Shown here one piece after another: positions 17,770-26,611 of a DNA stretch of 64,000 nucleotides. Below the pieces are notes generated by a model that did no database searches, was not told the origin of the DNA, and saw only the letters and a list, made by a program, of their open reading frames with translations. This DNA is from Pseudomonadota bacterium (GTDB lineage: Bacteria; Desulfobacterota; Desulfobulbia; Desulfobulbales; Desulfocapsaceae), in contig JAHJKP010000003.1 of NCBI GenBank assembly GCA_018821985.1, positions 62,001 through 126,000 of the forward strand, in the 5' to 3' direction. Both the position numbers and the translations under genes were made by a program. Position 1 is the stretch's first letter; the number at the start of each line of letters is the position of its first letter.

Positions 17770-18906
17770 ATGACACCTGATGCCAATAAAAATTTGATCG
17801 AATCAAGTAAATTTCACCATTCTTTACAAAATGAGGTTTCTGCTATTAATACTTTCTATCGTTTCACACTCTTCATATCGGCCATTGTTTGTATCATCTT
17901 TGGCTCTTTTATCCCTGTGGTCATAGCCCAAGATACTGCAAAAGTAAAAGCTGCAGATCTGGTAACAGATGGACAACCTATTAATCTGCAGCAAGAAAAG
18001 TACATAACTTTGTTCAAGGAGCTTCGCGAGCAGCATCATTTTACTCAGGCGGAGATTGATCAACTCTTTACCGGTGTCAATATTGACAAAAGGGTATTGG
18101 AGCTCATGGACAAACAATGGGAAGCCAAACCCTATTATGCCTATTGGCCACTTTTTATCACCCCGGCGGTTATCAAAAGAGGGCAGCAAGAACTCAAGGC
18201 TAATCAACAGATTCTGGACCGCATTGAGAAAGAACTGAGAGTCAATCGTGAAATAGTCATTGCCATCTGGGCCATTGAATCTCGATTCGGGGAGCATAAA
18301 GGGACATATGGGGTCTTTAAAACCTTAAACACCCTTTTTGATGCCTATCCGCGACGCAGTTCATTCTTTCGCGACCAGCTTGTTCACTTTCTGCTCCTCT
18401 GTCGTGAAAACCAATTTGACACCCTTGCCGTCACCGGCTCCTACGCCGGCGCCTTTGGCCAGACTCAATTCATCCCTTCCAGCTATCGGGAATATGCCAT
18501 AAGTTTTGACGGCGATAAAAAACGCGATGTTTTTACCTCCACCGAGGACATCTTGGCCTCCATTGCCAACTATCTCCGCCGCTACCATTGGGTTCTTGAC
18601 GCCCCCCTCTATGTGGAGATCGGCAACGAATTAAAAGGTGAGGAATTGATCGACGCCTGCAGCAAAGGAACAAAAGGCAGGGTTGACTGGCAGCATGTCA
18701 GCACTATTCAGGGAATCAAGCTGCCCCCCCCGCCCGGAGACCAACAACTATCCATTGTCGGGCTCGAAAAAAGTCCATTAACCGGTGGAGGCTTGCGCTA
18801 CGTGGCCGGATATCCGAACTTCCAGGCCATTACCGCATGGAATAACTCAAACAGATACGCCATGGCAGTCAGTGAACTGGCTACGGCGCTGAAACAAAAC
18901 CCATGA
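17770..18906 (+). CDS. mltB: lytic murein transglycosylase, MltB type
   Basis: MltB-type enzymes cleave the MurNAc-GlcNAc bond in peptidoglycan to form 1,6-anhydro ends. The catalytic Glu is in AIWAIESRFGEHKGTYG, and AGAFGQTQFIPSSY and IANYLRRYHW follow as in the SLT_2 family. A membrane segment (FTLFISAIVCIIFGSFIPVV, about residues 32-51) probably acts as an uncleaved anchor or long signal. No lipobox is seen. ATG 17770 gives 378 aa; ATG 17746, overlapping the DHH gene's stop, is equally possible. The next gene, mltA, starts a few bases downstream, so two cell-wall hydrolases are made together. Confidence 0.9.
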   Translation: MTPDANKNLIESSKFHHSLQNEVSAINTFYRFTLFISAIVCIIFGSFIPVVIAQDTAKVKAADLVTDGQPINLQQEKYITLFKELREQHHFTQAEIDQLFTGVNIDKRVLELMDKQWEAKPYYAYWPLFITPAVIKRGQQELKANQQILDRIEKELRVNREIVIAIWAIESRFGEHKGTYGVFKTLNTLFDAYPRRSSFFRDQLVHFLLLCRENQFDTLAVTGSYAGAFGQTQFIPSSYREYAISFDGDKKRDVFTSTEDILASIANYLRRYHWVLDAPLYVEIGNELKGEELIDACSKGTKGRVDWQHVSTIQGIKLPPPPGDQQLSIVGLEKSPLTGGGLRYVAGYPNFQAITAWNNSNRYAMAVSELATALKQNP

Positions 18907-18910
18907 CAGC

Positions 18911-20179
18911 ATGAACACTTCAGCCCACAGAAATCACGGACTATCTCCTACCAGGAGCTGGTCCGTGGTCATTCTCTTCCTCTGCCTGTGGTCGTGGCCG
19001 CTCCCTGGCCATGCGGCTCAACAATCACCCCTGCTGGTTCCCCAACAAAATCAGATACCGCCTTTAGGCGATGACATGGACAGAAAAAGCCTGATCACGG
19101 CGGCAACCCGGCACCTCTGTTACTTGAAAACGCTCCCATCTAACACAGTCATTCACCTGGGAAAAGAAGTTTACTCAAAGGACTGGCTCCTGGAATCAAT
19201 GGAAACTTTTCTTGCCATCCTGATGCAGAAGCCAAGTCCGGCGGAATTCGACCATGCGATACGAGAAAACTTCATGCTCTACCAGGCAAGTGGCCGCAAT
19301 AATGGTCGCAAAAAAGAGGCAAAAGGAGCAATGCTGATCACCGGTTATTATGAGCCACTTCTGGAAGGCAGCCTGACTAGAAATAACCCATTCATTCATC
19401 CTCTCTACACCACGCCTGATTCGCTTCTTAGCTATCGAGATCCTGTCACTAGAAAAAAGACATCAGGCCAGCAGAATACAGAGGGCGAGAAAGTCCCCTT
19501 CTGGACCCGGGCAGAGATAGAAGATGGAAAACTGCTGGCAGGCGGGGAACTGGTATACTTGAAAGACCCGGTGGACGCCTTTGTCCTTCACGTCCAGGGA
19601 TCTGGAAAAATCCGTCTCCGGGATGGTTCACTACGGGCCGTTCAATTTGCTTCGACCAATGGCCGGGAATACAAAAGTATCGGCAAGCTTCTAGTGGATG
19701 AAAAGAAAATGACCCGTGAAGAGGCCACCATGCCAAGCATCCGTCGCTATCTTGAACAGAATCCAGATGATCAGAGACGGATACTGCACCACAATCCCCG
19801 ATTTGTCTTTTTCCAATGGAATAAAAAAAAGGAGAGCCCCACTGGCAGTTTAGGCCAACCACTCACCCCTGGACGATCCATCGCTGTTGACCCTGGAACC
19901 CTGCCCACGGGGGTCATGGCCTATCTTGTTTCACAAAAACCAGTCCTTGATCAGGAAGGTCAACTCCTGAAATGGGAACCAATGCAGCGTTTTGTCCTAC
20001 CGCAGGACACAGGAGCTGCCATCAAAGGTGCTGGCCGGGCCGATCTGTTCTGGGGCAATGGTCATTACGCCGAAACAGCCGCCGGCAACATGAAGGAACA
20101 AGGGCAGCTCTATTTCCTGGTGAAGAAAAATGCAAAGAAGAACAGCAAATTGGAAGCAGAACTCGCAAATCTTCCATGA
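18911..20179 (+). CDS. mltA: membrane-bound lytic transglycosylase MltA
   Basis: MltA trims peptidoglycan strands. The product has a signal peptide (SVVILFLCLWSWPLPGHA, about residues 18-35) and a MltA domain including ITGYYEPLLEGSL and LHVQGSGKIRLRDGS. A C-terminal 3D domain holds the conserved aspartates in IAVDPGTLPTG, QDTGAAIKGAGRADLFWG and the following GHYAE. At 422 aa it is of normal length. No lipobox cysteine follows the signal, so it may be soluble in the periplasm. It begins 4 nt after mltB, and its last 50 nt overlap the next open frame. Confidence 0.92.
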   Translation: MNTSAHRNHGLSPTRSWSVVILFLCLWSWPLPGHAAQQSPLLVPQQNQIPPLGDDMDRKSLITAATRHLCYLKTLPSNTVIHLGKEVYSKDWLLESMETFLAILMQKPSPAEFDHAIRENFMLYQASGRNNGRKKEAKGAMLITGYYEPLLEGSLTRNNPFIHPLYTTPDSLLSYRDPVTRKKTSGQQNTEGEKVPFWTRAEIEDGKLLAGGELVYLKDPVDAFVLHVQGSGKIRLRDGSLRAVQFASTNGREYKSIGKLLVDEKKMTREEATMPSIRRYLEQNPDDQRRILHHNPRFVFFQWNKKKESPTGSLGQPLTPGRSIAVDPGTLPTGVMAYLVSQKPVLDQEGQLLKWEPMQRFVLPQDTGAAIKGAGRADLFWGNGHYAETAAGNMKEQGQLYFLVKKNAKKNSKLEAELANLP

Positions 20180-20798
20180 ACGGGCCAAGGAATATGACGA
20201 GTGGTTTAAAAACAGTCTGCTCTATTCCATTGAAAAGGCTGCAATCCACTCACTCGACATAACCTTCTCTGCGCCAGCACTTGAAGTTGGCGTTGGCCCT
20301 GGCCGGTTCGCAGAGGCCCTACATATTCCTTTTGGCATTGACCCTGCCATGGCCCCGCTCCTCTTGGCAGAAAAAAGAGGTATCTGCACCTGCCAGGCCA
20401 TAGCCGAAGAGCTTCCCTTTGCCAAATCCTCCCTAGGTGCCATATTTCTGCTCTTCACCCTCTGTTTTCTCGAATCTCCCGCCCTTTTTTTAAAGGAATG
20501 CAGGCGTGTCCTGCGACCTAATGCGCCTCTGGTTATTGGCCTTGTCCCGGCAGACAGCGCCTGGGGGTTGAATCTGCTCAGAAAAAAAGAACAGAATCAC
20601 CCTTTTTATCAAGCGGCCCGGTTATCCACCATCGCCCAAGTGCAACAACTCCTCACGGCACATGGATTCCACATCCTCAAAAGTGCTTCAACCCTTTATC
20701 AGCTGCCAGAGAAACTGGTTGAATTTGAACAGGTCAAGTTTGGGATGGATGAGAAGGCAGGTTTTGTGGTCATTGTTGCCAGACACGAAGACTTTTAG
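20130..20798 (+). CDS. class I SAM-dependent methyltransferase
   Basis: A Rossmann-type methyltransferase of 222 aa. Motif I is LEVGVGPGRFAEAL (near residue 51), an acidic residue follows in FGIDPAMA, and the post-I region AIAEELPFAKSSL is typical of Methyltransf_11 proteins. The N-terminus IFHERAKEYDEWFKNS is a common lead-in. The substrate is unknown. The ATG at 20130, with GGTGAAG just upstream, overlaps the end of mltA by 50 nt in another frame. This overlap implies translational coupling, unless a non-ATG start further in is used. It ends in TAG and is convergent with a diguanylate cyclase gene. Confidence 0.8.
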   Translation: MQRRTANWKQNSQIFHERAKEYDEWFKNSLLYSIEKAAIHSLDITFSAPALEVGVGPGRFAEALHIPFGIDPAMAPLLLAEKRGICTCQAIAEELPFAKSSLGAIFLLFTLCFLESPALFLKECRRVLRPNAPLVIGLVPADSAWGLNLLRKKEQNHPFYQAARLSTIAQVQQLLTAHGFHILKSASTLYQLPEKLVEFEQVKFGMDEKAGFVVIVARHEDF

Positions 20799-22060
20799 CT
20801 GCTGAAGGCGCACACCCGGTTGCGACCGGTACACTTTGCCTTGTAAAGCGCCTCGTCGGCCTGTTTAAGCAGGGGATCCAAATTAGCTTCTCCGCCAACG
20901 GCGAGCGTGGTGAGGCCAATGGAGACTGTCAATCCAAGTGAAACGCCCTTCTCGGTGGTCATAATTTGACTGGCGATGGATTGGCATAGCCGTTCTGCAA
21001 TCTCATAGGCACCTTCACCATCGGTCTCGGGCAGGATTACCGCGAATTCTTCCCCTCCGACGCGGCCGATGATGTCTGTTTCACGCAGGGCTTCCTGGCA
21101 ATGGGCGGCAAACATTTGCAGAGCGGTATCACCTGCATGATGTCCATGAGTATCATTGATGTCCTTGAAATGATCAATGTCCAGCATCAGCAGGGACATT
21201 GGATGCCCGTAGCGAAAAGCACGTGCGACCTCTTCCTCGCTCCGCTCTATGAAATAGCGACGGTTAGAGAGGCCGGTGAGGTAGTCGGATTGTGCCTGGC
21301 GCTGAAGCTCATGCTCAAGGATTTTACGGTCGCTGATGTCACGTACCACCGAGACGATAAAATTCTTTTCATGGTGAGGAACATAGCTGGCAGTGACCTC
21401 AACAGGGAGGTGGCTGCCATCCTTGCGAATATGTCCAGCTTCAAAGACACGGTTCTTTTTGCGGATATGGGCGGCATGACTGTGCCAGCTGGGTAAGTCC
21501 ACGAAAGATGCCGAGATATCGATGACCCGACGCGTCAATAGCTCAGCAGTACTGTATCCCAAATTGGAGCAGGCCTTGTCGTTGACGTAGATGAAGGCAC
21601 TGGTATCGGCATCAATGAGGAAGATGGCGTCATTGCTATGGCTGATCAGAGTCTGCAGCAGGGAGAGCTCTTCCCTGACAAGATAGCTCTCGGTAATATC
21701 CATGATCAGGGATTGTTTGGACAAGCTGCCATCAATATTACAAATGGGGGTGTTGATGATATGATACCAGCGCTCATCTTTGGGACTTTTTAACTGATAG
21801 CGGATGGGTTTCTGTTCGGAGAACAATCTGTCGTTATTGCACCAGGGACAGACATCATCGCAGCCATGGAGGATTTTATAACAGTATTCACCAGTGGCGT
21901 CATAACCGGTACGCTCGCACAACTTGTCGTTCATGTACTGGATGCGATAGTCCTGAGAACAGATATAGATAAAAGCATTACAGGCCTTAGTCAGGGCATC
22001 AAGGTCTGGCATACGCTGCAAGGAATCGGCCGTTTTGATCGGGTCCGTAGAAAAAGGCAT
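20795..22060 (-). CDS. PAS-PAS-GGDEF diguanylate cyclase
   Basis: The 421-residue protein should make cyclic di-GMP. Residues 20-130 form a PAS domain with a cysteine-rich loop (CYKILHGCDDVCPWC) that may bind a metal or sense redox state. A second PAS domain spans about 135-250 and ends in VVRDISDRK. The GGDEF domain (about 260-421) has DYLTGLSNRR, the active-site GGEEF, and RETD five residues before it, the inhibitory I-site. There is no membrane segment, so sensing is cytoplasmic. It stands alone, with its last bases overlapping those of the convergent methyltransferase gene. Confidence 0.92.
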   Translation of the reverse strand: MPFSTDPIKTADSLQRMPDLDALTKACNAFIYICSQDYRIQYMNDKLCERTGYDATGEYCYKILHGCDDVCPWCNNDRLFSEQKPIRYQLKSPKDERWYHIINTPICNIDGSLSKQSLIMDITESYLVREELSLLQTLISHSNDAIFLIDADTSAFIYVNDKACSNLGYSTAELLTRRVIDISASFVDLPSWHSHAAHIRKKNRVFEAGHIRKDGSHLPVEVTASYVPHHEKNFIVSVVRDISDRKILEHELQRQAQSDYLTGLSNRRYFIERSEEEVARAFRYGHPMSLLMLDIDHFKDINDTHGHHAGDTALQMFAAHCQEALRETDIIGRVGGEEFAVILPETDGEGAYEIAERLCQSIASQIMTTEKGVSLGLTVSIGLTTLAVGGEANLDPLLKQADEALYKAKCTGRNRVCAFSS

Positions 22061-22388
22061 CTGCTGTCTCTAAACGATTTCAAACAAATTATGGAGGCAC
22101 AGTCTTGTATTTTCAACAAGGTCTTCTGGAATTTCATAAATCATCTCAATTACTCCACCGACTAAAGATACCAACTTTCCAAATACCATTAAATACCGAA
22201 TTCCATTTATACTTAAAACAACTCAATAAATATTGAATCACAGAAGCAATCCGCATGTCAACAAGAGGTTAGCCATAGTGCCTGTTAAGGATTGTGGGTA
22301 AACGACATTTTTTAATATGTCTCTAAACAAGTTAATAAGAAAGATCAGAGCTTAGTACGTATACTTCCACAGCTTTTTAACACTGGCT

Positions 22389-22522
22389 CAGACTCAAAAA
22401 ATGAAGATCACAAGAGCAGACATTACCCAATTGGATATCGGTCGTAACTATTAGTTTACCACTGTGACTATCCGCTTTGATACAACATCTTTCCCCTAAT
22501 TGTCAGATCAGATCTGAGTTAG
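22389..22522 (+). repeat. intergenic relic A: decayed reading frame plus IS-like right end
   Basis: The 468-nt gap between the GGDEF gene and aroA (22061-22528) has no gene. Its right part aligns with 43698-43826 elsewhere in the window. Both copies contain a matching frame ending DIGR-N/K-Y and TAG, and both end in a terminus like TGTCAGATCAGATCTGAGTTA (22501-22521). That terminus resembles, inverted, the left end of the IS481-type element at 37891. I read it as the remains of an insertion sequence end. The rest of the gap shows nothing recognisable. Confidence 0.55.
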
Positions 22523-22528
22523 CACAAA

Positions 22529-23797
22529 TCAAGCAAGCCAGCTGAAGCGCTCCCAGAAATCGGGAAAGGATTTGGCGACACAGCCTTCATCGCTGATCTG
22601 GACGCCGGCCACCCTGAGACCAGTCACCGCAAAACTCATGGCCATGCGATGATCCTTATAGGTATCAATGACAGCCCCATGCAGCCTCGCCCCGCCATCA
22701 CCATGGATAATCATGCTGTCCTGCCGCTCTTCCACCTGCGCCCCCATCTTGGTCAATTCAGTGACCACAGCACTCAAACGATCGCACTCCTTGATCCGCA
22801 GGTGGGCAATATTATTGATAACGGTAGTGCCATGGGCAAAGGCAGCCACCACCGCTAACGTAGGTACAACATCCGGCATATCGCCCATGTCAACGGTGAT
22901 CCCTTCCAGCCGCTTCCGCCCTTGAACCATGATCCCCCCTCCTTCCCGGCTGACCTCACAACCCATTCTGGCCAATAACGGAACAAGACCGGCATCCCCC
23001 TGCAGAGACGGCACCGGCACATTGCTCACCGTAACACGGCCAGCCGTAATGGCGGCCGCCGCCCAAAAATAAGAGGCATTGGAGGCATCTCCTTCAATCT
23101 CATATTTCATAGCGCGGTAACAGCCCTGGGGGATCACGAATCGCGTTAATTCCTGATTGCAATCAACATCGATACCAAAATCGGACATAACGGAAAGAGT
23201 CATGGCCACATAAGGTTTTGACAGGACCTCACCCTTGACCTGGAGGATGGCAGGCCGGGCTGCATAGGGCGCGACCAGCAGAAGCGAGGAGAGATACTGA
23301 CTGGACTTTCCTTCCGGCAGGATCGTCTCTCCGCCCAGCAGGCCATGACTGTTAATGCTCAGTGGCGGACAAGCTGTGCCTGCAACTGAACGGATATCCA
23401 CTCCCCAACCCCTGAGCGCCTCCATAAGCGGTCCAATGGGACGCTCGCGCATCCGCTCTTCACCATCGATGGTAAAAAGTCCATGGCCCAAGGCCGCAAC
23501 CGAGGTGAGAAACCTGGTGGCAGTACCATTATTGCCCAGATAAATCTCGCCGGCCGGGGTGGCAATCCTGCCGCCATTCCCTTCCACCTGCCAAACGTCA
23601 TCCTCTTTATCGACCTGAATACCCATCTGCCCCAAGGCCTTAGAGGTATAATCTGTGTCTTCACTGGTCAAAGGGCCAACCAAACGACTGCTGCCATCCG
23701 CGAGGGCTGCGGCAATCAGCGCCCTCTGAGTTAAACTCTTGGAACCGGGCACTACGATGGTTGCATCAACGCTTGTAACGGGTGATATCTCTTTCAT
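22529..23797 (-). CDS. aroA: 3-phosphoshikimate 1-carboxyvinyltransferase (EPSP synthase)
   Basis: AroA joins shikimate-3-phosphate and phosphoenolpyruvate in the sixth step of the shikimate pathway. Seen are GSKSLTQRALIAAAL near the N-terminus (the catalytic Lys), LGNNGTATRFLTS, the substrate-binding EGDASNASYFWAAAA and the late KECDRLSAVVTEL and TYKDHRMAMSFA. At 422 aa it is full length. AAGAAAGG lies about 7 nt before the ATG. It is the last gene of the minus-strand operon pyrK-pyrD-DUF1232-aroD-aroE-aroA and starts 3 nt after aroE. No terminator is evident downstream, where relic A begins. Confidence 0.96.
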   Translation of the reverse strand: MKEISPVTSVDATIVVPGSKSLTQRALIAAALADGSSRLVGPLTSEDTDYTSKALGQMGIQVDKEDDVWQVEGNGGRIATPAGEIYLGNNGTATRFLTSVAALGHGLFTIDGEERMRERPIGPLMEALRGWGVDIRSVAGTACPPLSINSHGLLGGETILPEGKSSQYLSSLLLVAPYAARPAILQVKGEVLSKPYVAMTLSVMSDFGIDVDCNQELTRFVIPQGCYRAMKYEIEGDASNASYFWAAAAITAGRVTVSNVPVPSLQGDAGLVPLLARMGCEVSREGGGIMVQGRKRLEGITVDMGDMPDVVPTLAVVAAFAHGTTVINNIAHLRIKECDRLSAVVTELTKMGAQVEERQDSMIIHGDGGARLHGAVIDTYKDHRMAMSFAVTGLRVAGVQISDEGCVAKSFPDFWERFSWLA

Positions 23798-23800
23798 CTC

Positions 23801-24676
23801 TTACCTTTCTTCTTTCCACATTGATTTTCCAGCATTCGTCAACGTATTCCCTGTCGCCTGATACAATTTCTGACGCATCAGCTCAACGGGGGCAGTTTTC
23901 CCGGTCCACAACTCAAATTGTGCCACCCCCTGATAGAGCAGCATCTCCAGGCCATTAATCACCTGGCAGCCAGCAGCCCTCGCCTCACTAAGCAGCCTGG
24001 TTACAAGCGGGGCATAGACGATATCCATAACCACCTGGAAACGGGAAAGGATAGCCTTGGAAACAGGGCTGAGCTGGATCTCCGGCTGCATCCCCACCGA
24101 GGTGGCATTGACCAGGATATCTCCATGCAGGCTTTCCGCATCATCCAAAGGGTGCCAGAGACAGCCCAGATCTGCGGCCAGTACCAGGCCCCGTGACTCA
24201 GTCCTACTACAAAGGACAACCTGCGCCCCCTCTTTCTGCAGGCCAAAGCCGATGGCCCGAGCAGAGCCGCCAGCGCCAAGGAGGACAACCTGCGCCCCAC
24301 GCAAGCTCACCTTCTCGGACAGGGCTCGGTTAGCCCCCAGCCAATCTGTATTGCTGCCGCAAAGACGCTTTTTGCCGTCGACATCCTTGATAACGAGGGT
24401 ATTCACCGCCCCGATCTGCCGGGCCACATCCTCAATCTCATCAAGCAGGGGGATGACCGCCTCTTTGTAGGGGATGGTCACACTCACCCCCTTTACTCCG
24501 ATGGCCTTTAACCCCACAATTCCGGCCTCCAGATCAAGCAGCGGGAACGGCAGGTAGACACTGTTCTCCCCGAGTTCCGCAAAGGCAGCATTGTGCATGG
24601 CTGGGCTGAGGGAATGACTCACGGGATTACCTATAATCCCATAGAGGGCTGTCCTACCATTGATTGTCATGACCAT
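23801..24676 (-). CDS. aroE: shikimate 5-dehydrogenase
   Basis: AroE reduces 3-dehydroshikimate to shikimate with NADPH. The N-terminal half has GNPVSHSLSPAMHNAAF (substrate-binding serines), the catalytic Lys in VTIPYKEAVIP and Asp in GSNTDWLGA. The NADP Rossmann loop is LLGAGGSARAIGFGL, and the C-terminal NGLEMLLYQGVAQFELW is also conserved. The 291 aa are typical. ATG 24676 has AAGGA upstream inside the end of aroD; the two genes overlap by 10 nt, so they are probably coupled. Confidence 0.95.
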   Translation of the reverse strand: MVMTINGRTALYGIIGNPVSHSLSPAMHNAAFAELGENSVYLPFPLLDLEAGIVGLKAIGVKGVSVTIPYKEAVIPLLDEIEDVARQIGAVNTLVIKDVDGKKRLCGSNTDWLGANRALSEKVSLRGAQVVLLGAGGSARAIGFGLQKEGAQVVLCSRTESRGLVLAADLGCLWHPLDDAESLHGDILVNATSVGMQPEIQLSPVSKAILSRFQVVMDIVYAPLVTRLLSEARAAGCQVINGLEMLLYQGVAQFELWTGKTAPVELMRQKLYQATGNTLTNAGKSMWKEER

Positions 24677-25368
24677 GTCGATTCCTTGCCGTTTATCATC
24701 AAGGCCTCAATCTGCCGCAGGACTCCAACAGAGAGCTGACCAGGGGCCGTGGCCTCATCCTCATGGGCAGCACAATAGGTCATGTAGCCTCCAAGCTCCC
24801 CTGTTGCCACGCGGCTGATAACCCCGGGCCGGCCCATACAAAAGGCAATAAGAGGAATATCCATTCTGGCAGCCTCTTCCTGAAGGTTAAGCACCCGCAG
24901 AACATCATGATAATCATGGGCCAGGGTCACAATCTTGGCAATATGGGCGCCCTTATCCTGGATCATGGCCAAACGACCTACCAGTTCGGCCTTCGTGGGA
25001 GTTTCCTGGAAGTTATGCCAGGAAAGGATCACACGACTGGGAGAGTTTTCCACCTCCTCCAGCAAGGCCTTATGCGAGGACGTGGGGGCCTTGAGTTCCA
25101 GATCAACATACGAGACACCTTGTTGCACTCCCTCGAGAAGCGGAGCGATCCTTAACTCTTCATCTCCTGCAAAACCACCGCCCTCCCAGATCGGTCGATT
25201 GGTTAAAAGCAGGGGTTTGGTCAGTTGAGAGATAAAAGGTGCAACCGAAATAGCCTTGAGACGATCAAGACGGATTTCTATCACATCGGCTAAGGGACTA
25301 ATGGTCTCGGCCACAGCCAATCCTTCAGCAACAGTTTCCCTGGCAATCGAAACACATATGCAGTGCAT
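24667..25368 (-). CDS. aroD: type I 3-dehydroquinate dehydratase
   Basis: AroD removes water from 3-dehydroquinate through a Schiff base. The lysine is in HIAKIVTLAH and the general-base histidine in ILSWHNFQETP. VIEIRLDRLK at the N-terminus and the C-terminal GQLSVGVLRQIEALM are conserved in the family. At 233 aa it is a type I (not type II) enzyme. It sits between the DUF1232 gene and aroE; together with aroE and aroA it makes three consecutive-type pathway steps, while shikimate kinase is encoded at 59.8 kb. Confidence 0.94.
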   Translation of the reverse strand: MHCICVSIARETVAEGLAVAETISPLADVIEIRLDRLKAISVAPFISQLTKPLLLTNRPIWEGGGFAGDEELRIAPLLEGVQQGVSYVDLELKAPTSSHKALLEEVENSPSRVILSWHNFQETPTKAELVGRLAMIQDKGAHIAKIVTLAHDYHDVLRVLNLQEEAARMDIPLIAFCMGRPGVISRVATGELGGYMTYCAAHEDEATAPGQLSVGVLRQIEALMINGKESTWS

Positions 25369-25382
25369 GTTTCCTGTCCTTT

Positions 25383-25667
25383 TTATTTTTTATTCTCAGA
25401 TAGAGCTTGGGGCAGGCGACTGGCAAGACGGATCGCCAGCCCCACAAGTAAGGAGACAATGACCAAATCGTCAAGCAGTCCCAGACCAAGAATCCAGTCC
25501 GGGACAAAATCAAAAGGCGAGAGGAGATACAAAATGGCCAGGAGGAGAATTCCCTTCACAGTCCAGGGTGTATCTGGCCGAAACAGGAGACGAGCATATG
25601 ATGCAACCGTTGTCCAGAGGGAGGTATTTGGTTGCTGGCCGGGAAAGGAATCATTCATACTCTTCAT
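25383..25667 (-). CDS. DUF1232 (YkvA-like) membrane protein
   Basis: The 94-residue protein has the DUF1232 signature: ILYLLSPFDFVPDWILGLGLLDDLVIV, within a pair of hydrophobic segments (about residues 38-78). The family is uncharacterised. It lies 2 nt after pyrD and 14 nt before aroD in the minus-strand operon, so it is surely co-transcribed with pyrimidine and shikimate genes. The context gives no clear functional hint; it may be carried along. Confidence 0.88.
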   Translation of the reverse strand: MKSMNDSFPGQQPNTSLWTTVASYARLLFRPDTPWTVKGILLLAILYLLSPFDFVPDWILGLGLLDDLVIVSLLVGLAIRLASRLPQALSENKK

Positions 25668-25669
25668 CG

Positions 25670-26611
25670 CTAGCCAATCCGTAGCGCACCAATTAAATCG
25701 CGCACTGACTCTAGTTTCTGCTCCCGGACATAAGTAGCCATCCCGTCAAGCACATCCTCACAGGCCCTGGGGTTTACAAAACTCGCTGTCCCCACCTGCA
25801 CTGCGCAGGCCCCGGCCAGCATGAATTCCATAGCATCCTCTGCGCTTGCAATCCCGCCAATGCCGATGATCGGGATTGAGACCGCCTGGGCAACCTGATA
25901 AACCATACGCAGTGCCACCGGTTTGATGGCAGGCCCTGACAGACCGCCAATGACATTGGCCAGACGAGGGCGCCGTGACTTGAGATCAATAGCCATGCCG
26001 ATCAGGGTATTGATCAGGGAAACCGCATCCGCTCCTGCTTCCTCAACCGCCCTGGCCACCAGGGTCACATCGGTGACATTGGGAGAGAGCTTAACGATTA
26101 CCGGCAGCTGACAACCCTCTTTCACTGCATTAGTCACGGTTGCAGCCATTTGAGGATCTGTTCCAAAGGCCACCCCACCCTTCTTCACATTGGGGCAGGA
26201 GATATTCACTTCAATAGCAGCAACGCCGGGGGCCTCGGCCAAACGTTCAGCAAGCTGTCGGTATTCCTCAACAGAATCTCCAAGAATATTGACAATAACC
26301 GGAACGCCGAGAGTAGAGAGATAGGGCATCTTCTCACTGATAAAACGATCCACCCCCACATTTTCCAGACCGATTGCGTTGAGCATGCCGCAGGCGGTCT
26401 CAAAAATACGGGGCGGTGGGTTGCCGGCACGCGGCTCAAGCGAGATTCCCTTGACCACCAAGGCTCCGAGACGTTGCAGATGGACATACGACTCAAACTC
26501 ACGGGCATAGCCAAAAGTTCCCGATGCAGTCATAACTGGATTTTGCAGCTTAAGGCTGCCGATAGAAACCCGCAGATCAAGCTCATCCATTTTCACATTT
26601 ACAGGCTCCAT
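25670..26611 (-). CDS. pyrD: dihydroorotate dehydrogenase, class 1B catalytic subunit
   Basis: PyrD oxidises dihydroorotate to orotate in pyrimidine synthesis, using FMN in a TIM barrel. Class 1B is shown by the catalytic cysteine in [12 protein letters not shown] and by the adjacent pyrK. Other conserved parts are [30 protein letters not shown] and the FMN-phosphate loop [20 protein letters not shown]. The 313 aa fit the family. The start overlaps the end of pyrK by 13 nt. Class 1B enzymes pass electrons through PyrK to NAD+. Confidence 0.95.
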   Translation of the reverse strand: MEPVNVKMDELDLRVSIGSLKLQNPVMTASGTFGYAREFESYVHLQRLGALVVKGISLEPRAGNPPPRIFETACGMLNAIGLENVGVDRFISEKMPYLSTLGVPVIVNILGDSVEEYRQLAERLAEAPGVAAIEVNISCPNVKKGGVAFGTDPQMAATVTNAVKEGCQLPVIVKLSPNVTDVTLVARAVEEAGADAVSLINTLIGMAIDLKSRRPRLANVIGGLSGPAIKPVALRMVYQVAQAVSIPIIGIGGIASAEDAMEFMLAGACAVQVGTASFVNPRACEDVLDGMATYVREQKLESVRDLIGALRIG

